The notes below the pieces were generated by a model that saw nothing but the letters and a program-made list of their open reading frames with translations, was not told the DNA's origin and searched no databases. A program made the position numbers and the translations under genes. Positions 34,324-42,104 of a DNA stretch of 64,000 nucleotides are shown here, one piece after another (position 1 is the first letter of the stretch; each line of letters opens with the position of its first letter). Where the stretch lies: the NCBI RefSeq assembly GCF_020554865.1, contig NZ_JAJCIC010000012.1, positions 1-64,000 of the forward strand. Direction: 5' to 3'. Origin of the DNA: Lacrimispora sp. 210928-DFI.3.58 (lineage in GTDB: Bacteria; Bacillota; Clostridia; Lachnospirales; Lachnospiraceae).

Positions 34324-34848
34324 CTATTTTCCCTCATAAATAATAACAGAATCCACATCATACCCCTTCAAGTGATCCCGCCCCTTCAGTCCGGCTAACT
34401 CCATGACAAAGCAGATCTTCACCACTTCGCCGCCAAGCATCTCGATCAGCTTGATGATCGCCTCTGTGGTGCCGCCGGTGGCGATCAGATCGTCTACGAT
34501 CACTACCTTCTGGCCGGGCTTTATGGCATCCTTGTGCATCTCGATAACGGCAGTGCCGTACTCTAAGTCGTACTCCATGGATACGGTCTCGCAGGGAAGC
34601 TTGCCCTTTTTGCGCACAGGCACAAAGCTCTTGTGCTCCGCATAGGCAACAGGAACACCGAAGATAAAGCCGCGTGATTCCGGTCCCACCACCACATCAT
34701 AGTCCAAATCCTTTACCATGTCCCGCAGGCTGTCCACAGCCAGCTTCAGGCCGTCTGCATCCTGGAGTATGGTGGTTACATCCCTGAAAATAATACCCGG
34801 CTCCGGGAAGTCCGGTATGCTTCTTATATAATCTTCCAGTTTTTTCAT
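34324..34848 (-). CDS. apt: Adenine phosphoribosyltransferase
   Basis: A 174-aa purine-salvage enzyme making AMP from adenine and PRPP. It shows IPDFPEPGIIFRDVTTIL near the start, GPESRGFIFGVPVAY, and the PRPP loop VVIVDDLIATGGTTEAIIKL. The length is standard. In many Firmicutes apt lies directly before rel; here the sulfonate-type island stands between. The RBS AGGAGAGG precedes ATG 34848. Confidence 0.97.
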   Translation of the reverse strand: MKKLEDYIRSIPDFPEPGIIFRDVTTILQDADGLKLAVDSLRDMVKDLDYDVVVGPESRGFIFGVPVAYAEHKSFVPVRKKGKLPCETVSMEYDLEYGTAVIEMHKDAIKPGQKVVIVDDLIATGGTTEAIIKLIEMLGGEVVKICFVMELAGLKGRDHLKGYDVDSVIIYEGK

Positions 34849-34906
34849 TCCGTTACCTCTCCTTTTCCTTGGGGCTCCTGCACAGGGCTGCCCCTATTAC
34901 TTATTG

Positions 34907-34987
34907 GTAACAGTTCAGACGGCGGGGACATCCGATGCTTCTTGTCCGGCCTAGCCGGGCAAGAAGATACCCCGTCTGAACTGTTAC
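34907..34987. repeat. 81-bp palindromic element after the LacI gene
   Basis: gtaacagttcagacg (34907-34921) is the perfect inverse of cgtctgaactgttac (34973-34987). Inside lie cttcttg/caagaag and a ccggc/gccgg stem, so nearly the whole element folds on itself. It begins three bases from the LacI stop codon. The gtaac.gttcag end resembles family 2 (23761, 26823). It may act as terminator or be a small mobile palindrome. Confidence 0.6.
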
Positions 34988-34989
34988 AC

Positions 34990-35982
34990 TTATTGATTGA
35001 TATTTTTGACTGTCTCCCTGATGATCAGCTTATTGTTTAAATAGATCCTCCGGTTATCGATGATCCCTTCATCCAGACGGCGCAGGAGCACTCTGGTGCC
35101 CTCCTTTGCGATCTCTCCCATGTTGCGCTCCACTGTAGTCAGATGCATATCAGAATAGCCTGACATATCCCAGTTGTCAAAGCCAACCAGAGAAACATCG
35201 TCCGGCACCTTAAGCCCTGCCTCCACAATGGCAGTCCTGGCCCCAAAGGCCATCTCATCGTTAAAACAGAGGATCGCTGTGGGCCTGTAGGAGAGAAGCT
35301 GCTTTGCCGCCACATAACCGCTGGCATAACGGTAATTCCCGCTCATCACCGGAAGCCGGTCAGGATCAAGGCCGTGGCGCATCATGGAAGCTCGCCAGCC
35401 CCTGTGGCGGAGGCGGCTGGAATCCAGTCCCGGATTCCCCTCGATCACAGCGATATTCCTGTGGCCGTTTTCAATAAGATAGTCCATGGCGCGCTCCATG
35501 GCCAGTGCCTCATCCGTTGTCACATTGGGAGCATCCACATCCACCGCACGGCAGATCGCCACCATAGGTATCTTCTTACTCAGGACCTCATTCATGAAAG
35601 CTTCGTCCTCATTCCTCTGGGTCAGCACAATGATACCGTCAAAATAGCTGGGGTTTAAGGTTCCCCGCTCGTGCATATCAATACCTTTTACCACTACATT
35701 ATACTTGCTTCCCGTTATGCTGTAAACCCCCGTCAGCACATCATGAAGTACGAAGGGGGAGGACATCTTACTGATGGTAGAGAAATACAGGCCGATCACA
35801 TAGGATCTGGATTTTTTTAAATTAATGGCTGCCTGATTGGGCACATAGCCCATCTCGTCTGCAATACGCAGGATATTCTTCCTGCTCTCTGTATTTTCCG
35901 TGCCGATTCCATTTAGTGCCCTGGAAACAGTTGAATAGGACACCCCCGCCCGTTTTGCGATATCCTTGATCGTTACTGCCAT
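34990..35982 (-). CDS. LacI-family transcriptional regulator of the pectin locus
   Basis: A 330-aa DNA-binding protein. The helix-turn-helix is TIKDIAKRAGVSYSTVSRAL at the start, followed by the hinge and a periplasmic-binding-protein-like sensor (VIGLYFSTISKMSSPFVLHD to ILCFNDEMAFGARTAIVEAG, VSLVGFDNWDMSGY). ATG 35982 is chosen because GGAG lies upstream and the HTH begins at residue 5; a start at 36054 would add 24 unusual residues. It is divergent from nothing near it but lies just downstream of the GH28 gene. LacI-type palindromes in the 41.7-42.05 kb region are its probable targets. Confidence 0.88.
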   Translation of the reverse strand: MAVTIKDIAKRAGVSYSTVSRALNGIGTENTESRKNILRIADEMGYVPNQAAINLKKSRSYVIGLYFSTISKMSSPFVLHDVLTGVYSITGSKYNVVVKGIDMHERGTLNPSYFDGIIVLTQRNEDEAFMNEVLSKKIPMVAICRAVDVDAPNVTTDEALAMERAMDYLIENGHRNIAVIEGNPGLDSSRLRHRGWRASMMRHGLDPDRLPVMSGNYRYASGYVAAKQLLSYRPTAILCFNDEMAFGARTAIVEAGLKVPDDVSLVGFDNWDMSGYSDMHLTTVERNMGEIAKEGTRVLLRRLDEGIIDNRRIYLNNKLIIRETVKNINQ

Positions 35983-36137
35983 AACATACGCTCCATTCTG
36001 CTTGCCCCGCTTTCCCAGGTCCGGCCTCCCCTTGCCGCTTCCTGAGACTGACATATCTCCCCTTTTTGTTTATCAACAATACAACCTACAATCTACCGCA
36101 TTTTTCAGGTTCTGTCAAATCCGTCTTTCCCTTTTGT

Positions 36138-37703
36138 CTAATCTTTGTCCAATCTGTCAATGTGGTCAAGAATCAATGCATCCCCCTCCTGTCCCTCTAT
36201 CCTGACATCCTTTAAAATCAGCTCTTCGATATTGTCCGCAAACACTCCCATACGGCTGATATGCTCATCGCAGCCCTCCATCATGGCCGGCTGTCCCTCC
36301 CCGGGTGCCTCTGCGTAGGATATATGGACATGCTCCATTTCCACCCGCCGGATCTTCTGTTCAGGAAGTCCGTACATATAGGCTGCCGCCACATGGCAGT
36401 TTTTCGCCTCGATATTGCGGAAGGTGAGCGTCCTGATCTCAGGCGTCCTGTCATCCACAGGAAGGGCTTCCTTTGTGCGCACATACTGGCTGTGGCCGTC
36501 AGGATCGCAGAAGTAGAAGCAGTTGATGACAAAGGGCGTCATCACATGATCCATGGTGATATTTTCAAAAATAATGCCCTGGATCACCGCATCCTTCCCT
36601 CTTCCGCGCCTCGTCTTGATCCGCAGCCCCCTATCCGTATGCAGGAACAGGCAGTCCCTCACTGCCAGGTTCTTCACGCCTCCTGCCATCTCGCTGCCTA
36701 TGGTGATGGAGCCATGCCCGTCCCTCATGCAGCACTGGCGGATGACCGTATCCTCCGCCGGACGCTTGTAGGTGGAGCCCGTGTATATTTTCCCCGATTT
36801 CACCGCAATACAGTCATCCCCCAGAGAAAAATACACGCCTGTGATCTCCACATCCCGGCAGGACTCCGGGTCTAAGCCGTCTGTGTTCGGTGAATTCTTG
36901 GGATTCAGTACCTTTAAGTCCAAAAAACGCAGATGATCGGAGAAATAAGGATGGATATTCCAGCTGGGGCTGTTCTGCACCCTGATTCCCTGCACCACAA
37001 CATTTTCACAGCGCTCCAAAAAGATCATACGCGGCCGGAAGGCACCGCGCATCACCTTCGGCTGATACCACCAGTTGCTCTCCTCAAAGCCTGCATTTCC
37101 ATCAATGGTCCCCTGCCCGTAGAGGACGGCGTTCTTCACCCCGATGCCGGTAATGATGCCGGTAAACATGGGCAGCGGATTGCCCTCCCAGGTTCCCATG
37201 TTATACTCGCTCTTCTCATCATAGCTCTGTACCATGCCCCGGAGCACCGGGAATTTTTCCCTGTCTGTAAATGCCGACAGGACAGCTCCCTTTTCCAGCT
37301 CAATATTTACATTATCCTTCAGGAACAGGGATACGATGCGGTAAACGCCCTTTGGGATCAGCACCCGGCTTTTGGCAGGGCAGGCCATGACCGCTGCCTG
37401 GATAAACAGGGTATCATCGCTCTCCCCATCTCCCTTTGCCCCGAAGTCCCTGACATTCAGGGTGACAAACTCATAATCTGTGGAAAAATAGGCCATCGCC
37501 CTTTCACCGCTCTCACTCTCCGCCATGATGTGGTACTGGGTGTCCGGCTTTAAGCCATAGAGACTGGTGATCACCTTGTCTGTCACCATTACCTGTTCCT
37601 GGTTCAGATAGAGCTTCCAGGATTCTTTTGTGTTGTATCTGCCTCCGTCCGCAAGCTCAATGACAGCGCATCTCGCATTTTTATAAATAAGCTTTAACTC
37701 CAT
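36138..37703 (-). CDS. GH28 polygalacturonase-type glycosidase
   Basis: A 521-aa enzyme without a signal peptide, so it acts in the cytosol on imported pectin oligosaccharides. An N-terminal fibronectin-III-like domain (about 1-75) precedes a right-handed beta-helix starting VRDFGAKGDGESDDT. All catalytic motifs are present: NTDGLDPESC (D275), GDDCIAVKSG (D296, D297), GHGSITIGSE (H330) and RIKT (R361, K363). The spacing matches exo-polygalacturonases that release galacturonate; rhamnogalacturonan or xylogalacturonan activity is possible. It follows the transporter genes by about 97 bp with a hairpin between. Confidence 0.88.
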   Translation of the reverse strand: MELKLIYKNARCAVIELADGGRYNTKESWKLYLNQEQVMVTDKVITSLYGLKPDTQYHIMAESESGERAMAYFSTDYEFVTLNVRDFGAKGDGESDDTLFIQAAVMACPAKSRVLIPKGVYRIVSLFLKDNVNIELEKGAVLSAFTDREKFPVLRGMVQSYDEKSEYNMGTWEGNPLPMFTGIITGIGVKNAVLYGQGTIDGNAGFEESNWWYQPKVMRGAFRPRMIFLERCENVVVQGIRVQNSPSWNIHPYFSDHLRFLDLKVLNPKNSPNTDGLDPESCRDVEITGVYFSLGDDCIAVKSGKIYTGSTYKRPAEDTVIRQCCMRDGHGSITIGSEMAGGVKNLAVRDCLFLHTDRGLRIKTRRGRGKDAVIQGIIFENITMDHVMTPFVINCFYFCDPDGHSQYVRTKEALPVDDRTPEIRTLTFRNIEAKNCHVAAAYMYGLPEQKIRRVEMEHVHISYAEAPGEGQPAMMEGCDEHISRMGVFADNIEELILKDVRIEGQEGDALILDHIDRLDKD

Positions 37704-37753
37704 TCAAGGAAAACCCCTTTCTGCTTCATCTAATGATCTCTTTCTGATAACAG

Positions 37754-37783
37754 AATGGGGACCCCCGAAAGAGAATCCCCATT
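37754..37783 (-). other. Stem-loop between permease and GH28 genes
   Basis: aatgggga and tccccatt (37754-37761, 37776-37783) form a perfect 8-bp stem with a 14-base loop and no T-tract, so it is more likely an mRNA-processing hairpin than a full terminator. Confidence 0.45.
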
Positions 37784-37799
37784 GTAAATGTACAAACGA

Positions 37800-38657
37800 T
37801 TAACCCTTAACGCCTCCGGCTGCGATACCATCAATAAAGGAATCCTGAGCAAGGAAGAACACGATCAGGGATGGAACGATGGAAATCAGAGAAGACGCAA
37901 GCACTCTGTTCCAATCAAAGCCGGAATCTGCATCCATGGACATTTTTACGAAAATGGAAGCAGGGTATCTGGCCGGCCTGTTCACGTAGAGCAATGGGCC
38001 CATAAAGTCATTGGAAGACCACATAAACTGGAACAGGGCAACGGAAATGATGGATGGCTTTAACATTGGCACGATCACATACCAAAGTGTCTTCAAGCTG
38101 TTGCAGCCATCGATCTTAGCTGCCTCCTCAAGCTCCCTGGGAATCCCGCGCAGGAACTGGTTCAGCATGAATACGAATCTCGTCTCAGTAGCGAACAGTG
38201 TCGGTACAATAAGGGCAAGATACCATGGATGACCGATCCATCCGAACTTGTTGAACAGGATGTACTGAGGAACATTCAGCACTACCTGAGGCAGGAACAG
38301 TGTGGACATCAGCACTGCGAACAGAACGCCTCTGCCCTTGAAATCAAACCTTGCAAAGCCATAAGCAGTAAGAGTGGCGGAAATGATCGTAAATACCACC
38401 TTCGGGATAACGATGGTGTATGTATTGATCATTGCCTTAAACAGGTTGATGTCGCCGCCATAGCTCTTTAATGCATTCTGATAGCCTGACAGGGTGGGAT
38501 TCTTCGGTATGAAACCGATGCTGCTGAAAATTTCATTATTGTCCTTGAAGGTAGCGCCTATCATCCAGATCAGAGGATAAACCATGATAAAGCCTACTGC
38601 GATCAACACAAAATAACGGAAAAATGTGGATATTTTTCTTCTTGTCTCTCTCGTCAT
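37800..38657 (-). CDS. ABC sugar transporter permease, MalG-like (pectin locus)
   Basis: A 285-aa CUT1 permease with six helices and the EAA loop ELEEAAKIDGCNSLKTL near residue 185. It starts 6 bp after the MalF-like partner's stop. No ATPase gene is present in the locus. It pairs with the permease at 38664 and the binding protein at 40282. Confidence 0.88.
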   Translation of the reverse strand: MTRETRRKISTFFRYFVLIAVGFIMVYPLIWMIGATFKDNNEIFSSIGFIPKNPTLSGYQNALKSYGGDINLFKAMINTYTIVIPKVVFTIISATLTAYGFARFDFKGRGVLFAVLMSTLFLPQVVLNVPQYILFNKFGWIGHPWYLALIVPTLFATETRFVFMLNQFLRGIPRELEEAAKIDGCNSLKTLWYVIVPMLKPSIISVALFQFMWSSNDFMGPLLYVNRPARYPASIFVKMSMDADSGFDWNRVLASSLISIVPSLIVFFLAQDSFIDGIAAGGVKG

Positions 38658-38663
38658 CTCTCT

Positions 38664-39566
38664 TTACCTCCCATCCTCGTCTGAATAGTAAACCCACTTC
38701 TTCTGGCTTGCAAATGCGATCACGGTCAATGTGCATACAATGATGAACAGCAGCCATGCCTGGGCGCTGGCCAGACCCATCTCGTAGCTCTTAAACGCAT
38801 TGTTGTAAATGAGCAGTGATACCAGGGTAGTTGCATTTCTCGGTCCGCCTGCAGTGATAACATACGGTCCGTTGAATTCCTGGAATGCCTCACACAGCTG
38901 TGTGATCAGGTTGTAGAAAATAACAGGTGTAATGATCGGCACTGTGATGGAGAAAAACTGTCTCCACTTGCCTGCGCCGTCAATGGATGCCGCCTCGTAC
39001 AGATCCTGGGAAACGCCCTTCAAGGCTGCAAGGAAGATAACCATGGCGGAACCGAACTGCCATACGCGCAGCAGACAGATGATGAACAGTGCGTACTTCG
39101 GCTCAGACAGCCAGTCAAGTCCTGCGATCCCAAAGATGCCTAAGATCTGGTTGATGATACCGTCGCTCTTGAAAATGGCCTTCCACAGTACTGCGATGGC
39201 GATGGAGCCGCCCAGAATGGAAGGGATGTAATAAGCCACGCGGAACAGGTTCACACCCTTGATCTTAAAATTCAGGATGTAGGCGATAAACAGGGCAAAC
39301 ACAAGCTTTAAGGGCACTGTCATAAATGCATACTGGAATGTTACCTTAAATGCCCTGATATTCTTGGTCTTCGTCAAAACCTCCTGATAGTTCATGAGGC
39401 CCCATTCCTTGATACCGTCAAACAAATGGTAATCGGTAAAGCTGTATACCAGTGATGAACCAAAGGGATATACCTTGAATACCAGAAAGCCGATGAACCA
39501 GGGCAAAATAAACAGCAGCCCTATGTTCTCCGAGAGCCATTTCTTGAAGCCTTTTTTGTTGGACAT
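38664..39566 (-). CDS. ABC sugar transporter permease, MalF-like (pectin locus)
   Basis: A 300-aa CUT1 permease. The first helix is IGLLFILPWFIGFLVFKVYP, and the EAA loop is DLYEAASIDGAGKWRQF near residue 192. It has RBS GGAGGAG at 39571-39577. It follows the short GH105-like gene by 75 bp. Confidence 0.88.
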   Translation of the reverse strand: MSNKKGFKKWLSENIGLLFILPWFIGFLVFKVYPFGSSLVYSFTDYHLFDGIKEWGLMNYQEVLTKTKNIRAFKVTFQYAFMTVPLKLVFALFIAYILNFKIKGVNLFRVAYYIPSILGGSIAIAVLWKAIFKSDGIINQILGIFGIAGLDWLSEPKYALFIICLLRVWQFGSAMVIFLAALKGVSQDLYEAASIDGAGKWRQFFSITVPIITPVIFYNLITQLCEAFQEFNGPYVITAGGPRNATTLVSLLIYNNAFKSYEMGLASAQAWLLFIIVCTLTVIAFASQKKWVYYSDEDGR

Positions 39567-39640
39567 ACCTTACTCCTCCTTAATTGATATTTTACGCCAG
39601 GCATCCGGGCCATGAAGCGGGGCACGTCCCGGAAGGCCGG

Positions 39641-40204
39641 CTATGAACGGCTGTGAGCCAAAAGCGCCAGTCCGTCATATTCATATTTTTCCTGCAGAAG
39701 CACGTTCATCCTGCAGGCCTTCAGCACAGCATTTCCAAACATTTCCGCTGTTTCACTCTCCATAAGCTCTATGCCGCCCCTCTGCCAGCATCTTCCTGCC
39801 AGCCGCCTTACCGTCTGCCGGATGAGCTCCGCCAGGTAACGGTAATGTTCATAAATCTCCGCAGATGTAAACTCCAGCGTATCTGTGCAAGCTGTCAAAA
39901 ACAGGGCTATCCCCCGGCATGCCTCTGCATCACCGCTGCAGGCTCCCTGCATCATTCTGTCATAATCACGGTCTCTAAACTGTCTGAACTGCCTTACTAT
40001 ATCCTGATACCCTTCCTTGCCGCCGTACAGCGTCTCACACATCATGCGGAAAGGAAGAAGCTCTAAAAGCTCCTCTGGGCTTTCTGCTTCCTTCTCTTCT
40101 CTGCTTCGCGCAAGCAGAAGGCTTCCTTCACAAGGGACCTTACCCGCCCGTACATCCATCAGTATTTTGCTTCTAAAAGAATCATCGAATGAGTGACAGA
40201 CCAT
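39641..40204 (-). CDS. Shortened GH88/GH105-like protein, probably non-catalytic
   Basis: A 187-aa protein of uncertain function. LLPFRMMCETLYGGKEGYQD near residue 49 and ESETAEMFGNAVLKACRMNV near residue 150 resemble segments of GH105 enzymes (compare LDGLYMAQPFYMQYE and EESGSAIFAYAIMKSVRLGY in the gene at 42105). The Asp of the WxDGL segment is absent and the length is half the usual. GGAG stands eight bases before ATG 40204, so it is probably translated. It could be a decayed duplicate of GH105 or a helical accessory protein. It lies between the binding protein and permease genes, an odd place for a hydrolase. Confidence 0.5.
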   Translation of the reverse strand: MVCHSFDDSFRSKILMDVRAGKVPCEGSLLLARSREEKEAESPEELLELLPFRMMCETLYGGKEGYQDIVRQFRQFRDRDYDRMMQGACSGDAEACRGIALFLTACTDTLEFTSAEIYEHYRYLAELIRQTVRRLAGRCWQRGGIELMESETAEMFGNAVLKACRMNVLLQEKYEYDGLALLAHSRS

Positions 40205-40238
40205 TGTTTTTCTCCATCTTAGATATAGGCTTAATCAT

Positions 40239-40267
40239 AGGCCTCGTCCCGGATCGGGAAGAGGCCT
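40239..40267 (-). other. Stem-loop after the pectin binding-protein gene
   Basis: aggcctc/gaggcct with inner tcccg/cggga (40239-40267) is almost fully self-complementary. It follows the binding-protein stop by 14 bp with no T-tract, like the hairpin at 15477, and likely protects the upstream mRNA. Confidence 0.55.
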
Positions 40268-40281
40268 GACGCTTCTTCTTA

Positions 40282-41673
40282 TTACTTATTTAAAACATCC
40301 TCAACGCCTTCGATCAGGATATCAGCTGCTTCCTCTCCATCGTAATCGCCATAGCTTAAGCCTGCCATTACATCGTAGTAAACGCCATCGCTGTTCTTTA
40401 AGGCTGCTGCCTCAAACTTCGGATCTAAGGGGAACTCCACATGAGCCAATACCTTACCGTTAGCCTCTGCAACCTTTTCATTCAGAAGGCTGTTGTCCTG
40501 GCAGATCTTTAATCCTGCTGCGGAGGATGGGATACCGCGCTCAGAACCCATGATCTTTACGCCCTCTTCCTCGTTCAGAAGGAAGTTGATGAGAGCTGCG
40601 CACTCTGCCGGATGCTCTGCGGACTCAGAGATCGCGAAGCACATGGAAACCTTTGCATAGCCGCCCTTGGAATCGCCCATATCGGTGAACTCCTCACCTA
40701 CTACGAATTCCTGTCCGTCATTTAATGCTCCTTCAAACTTGGATGCAGAGGAATCCCACTCAAAGATGCCTGCATATCTTCCGTCCATCCACTTTGGATT
40801 CTTATCCAGGGAATCAGCGCCATCGCCTGCAATACCCTTGATGGTGTTGGTTACATGGTTATCCTCCAGAGACTGGATAAAGGAAAGGCCATCCTGGATC
40901 TCCTCAGCTGTATACTGAAGCTCATTGTTTTCAACCCATGCCTTGCCGTACTTGGACTCCAGATAGAATACCATCAGGATCATACGGTCATACTCGCCCA
41001 GTGCCAGAGGATAGTAGTCATCGCCCAGCTTTTCCTGGAAAATGGGGCCTGCAGCCATCAGGTCAGCCAGGCTCTTTGGTGTGTCAAGTCCGGCCTTCTC
41101 GAAGGTGGTCTTGTTCCAGTAGAAGATACGTCCTGTCATGGAGATCGGAACTCCCTGAAGCTCGCCTGCTACAGTACAGTCAGCTAAGGAGCTTTCCGGG
41201 AACTGGGACAGATCAAGGATATCGGATACCTTGTTCAGATCATAGAAGGCAGAGCCGTCTGAGCTGAAGGAGGTGATCCAGTTCCAGTTGATCTGGTTTA
41301 CATCCGGAGCAGTAGCGGTAGCAAAGGAAGCGCTCATCTTGTCCTCCCAGCCGCTCCATGCAGCGTACTGTGTCTCAACAGTGATGTTTGGATACTTTTC
41401 CATAAATGCCGCTACAGCCTTCTGGGTAGCCTCATGTCTGGCATCACCGCCCCACCAGCTGAAGGTGATGGTGATGGGATCTGTGGTATTTACCTCAAGA
41501 CCCTCTGCCTCTGCAGGAGCAGCTGTTGTCTCAGGAGCAGCCTCTGCAGCAGCCGCTGTGGTGTCTGCTGCAGCTTTTGTCTCGCTGCTGCCGGAGCCGC
41601 CGCAGGCTGCCAGGGACAGAACCATGCTGGATGCCAGTACAAGTGACAGTGCTTTTTTGAAGTTCTTTCTCAT
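40282..41673 (-). CDS. Sugar-binding lipoprotein of the pectin locus
   Basis: A 463-aa family 1 solute-binding protein. The signal peptide MRKNFKKALSLVLASSMVLS ends in a lipobox (LAACGGSG), followed by an Ala/Thr/Glu-rich linker, then ITFSWWGGDARHEATQKAV. It binds an oligosaccharide, probably unsaturated galacturonide or rhamnogalacturonan fragments judging by its neighbours. First gene of the minus-strand operon, with promoter at 41820-41848. Confidence 0.9.
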   Translation of the reverse strand: MRKNFKKALSLVLASSMVLSLAACGGSGSSETKAAADTTAAAAEAAPETTAAPAEAEGLEVNTTDPITITFSWWGGDARHEATQKAVAAFMEKYPNITVETQYAAWSGWEDKMSASFATATAPDVNQINWNWITSFSSDGSAFYDLNKVSDILDLSQFPESSLADCTVAGELQGVPISMTGRIFYWNKTTFEKAGLDTPKSLADLMAAGPIFQEKLGDDYYPLALGEYDRMILMVFYLESKYGKAWVENNELQYTAEEIQDGLSFIQSLEDNHVTNTIKGIAGDGADSLDKNPKWMDGRYAGIFEWDSSASKFEGALNDGQEFVVGEEFTDMGDSKGGYAKVSMCFAISESAEHPAECAALINFLLNEEEGVKIMGSERGIPSSAAGLKICQDNSLLNEKVAEANGKVLAHVEFPLDPKFEAAALKNSDGVYYDVMAGLSYGDYDGEEAADILIEGVEDVLNK

Positions 41674-41712
41674 GTCTTCTTCTCCCTTTCTTTTTCCTTT
41701 GCATGTTCATTT

Positions 41713-41726
41713 TGCAAAGGTTTGCA
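41713..41726. promoter_or_regulatory. LacI-type operator 1
   Basis: tgcaaaggtttgca is a perfect 14-bp palindrome with the central purine-pyrimidine step typical of LacI-family sites (here gg rather than cg). It lies 40 bp before the binding-protein ATG, inside the leader. Confidence 0.55.
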
Positions 41727-41790
41727 TTGTTTTTCAAAAAATTATGCATATTTGCCATCTTATCTGAAAGTTTTTTGGTTCATTTTAAGC

Positions 41791-41805
41791 AAACATGCAT
41801 CGTTT
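41791..41805. promoter_or_regulatory. Possible LacI-type operator 2
   Basis: aaacatgcatcgttt has AAAC/GTTT arms around an atgcat core and lies at the predicted transcription start of the minus-strand operon. The fit is weaker than for operators 1 and 3. Confidence 0.3.
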
Positions 41806-41819
41806 TTCTTTGTAAATCC

Positions 41820-41848
41820 ATAGTAACACCAATCGCATCATATGTCAA
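41820..41848 (-). promoter_or_regulatory. Promoter of the pectin ABC/GH28 operon
   Basis: TTGACA (41843-41848, minus strand) and TACTAT (41820-41825) are 17 bases apart, giving a leader of about 140 nt that contains operator 1. Confidence 0.55.
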
Positions 41849-42033
41849 TTATACAAAATGTATATTTTGCAAATTATTTTTTGTGTAACTTAGCCAATTC
41901 TTTTCTTCTTCGTTTTGTGATAAGATAGTTTTGGATTTAAAAATCGGCGTATTTTTTATTTTTAAGGGCATTTTGCACTGGTAAATGCGGTTTTCAACCG
42001 GGATCATTTAGCTTAAATTTCTCACTTTTGGTT

Positions 42034-42047
42034 TGCAAACGTTTTTA
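42034..42047. promoter_or_regulatory. LacI-type operator 3, before GH105
   Basis: tgcaaacgttttta follows ggtt and matches the AAACGTTT core of LacI-family operators in 11 of 14 symmetric positions. It is 58 bp before the GH105 ATG, so the regulator at 34990 could control both directions. The rest of the 430-bp divergent region is AT-rich with no other gene. Confidence 0.5.
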
Positions 42048-42104
42048 CATTGATCCCAGGCTTTTATTTACCATCATCATTATTAAAAAGGAGAGGCTGC
42101 TATT

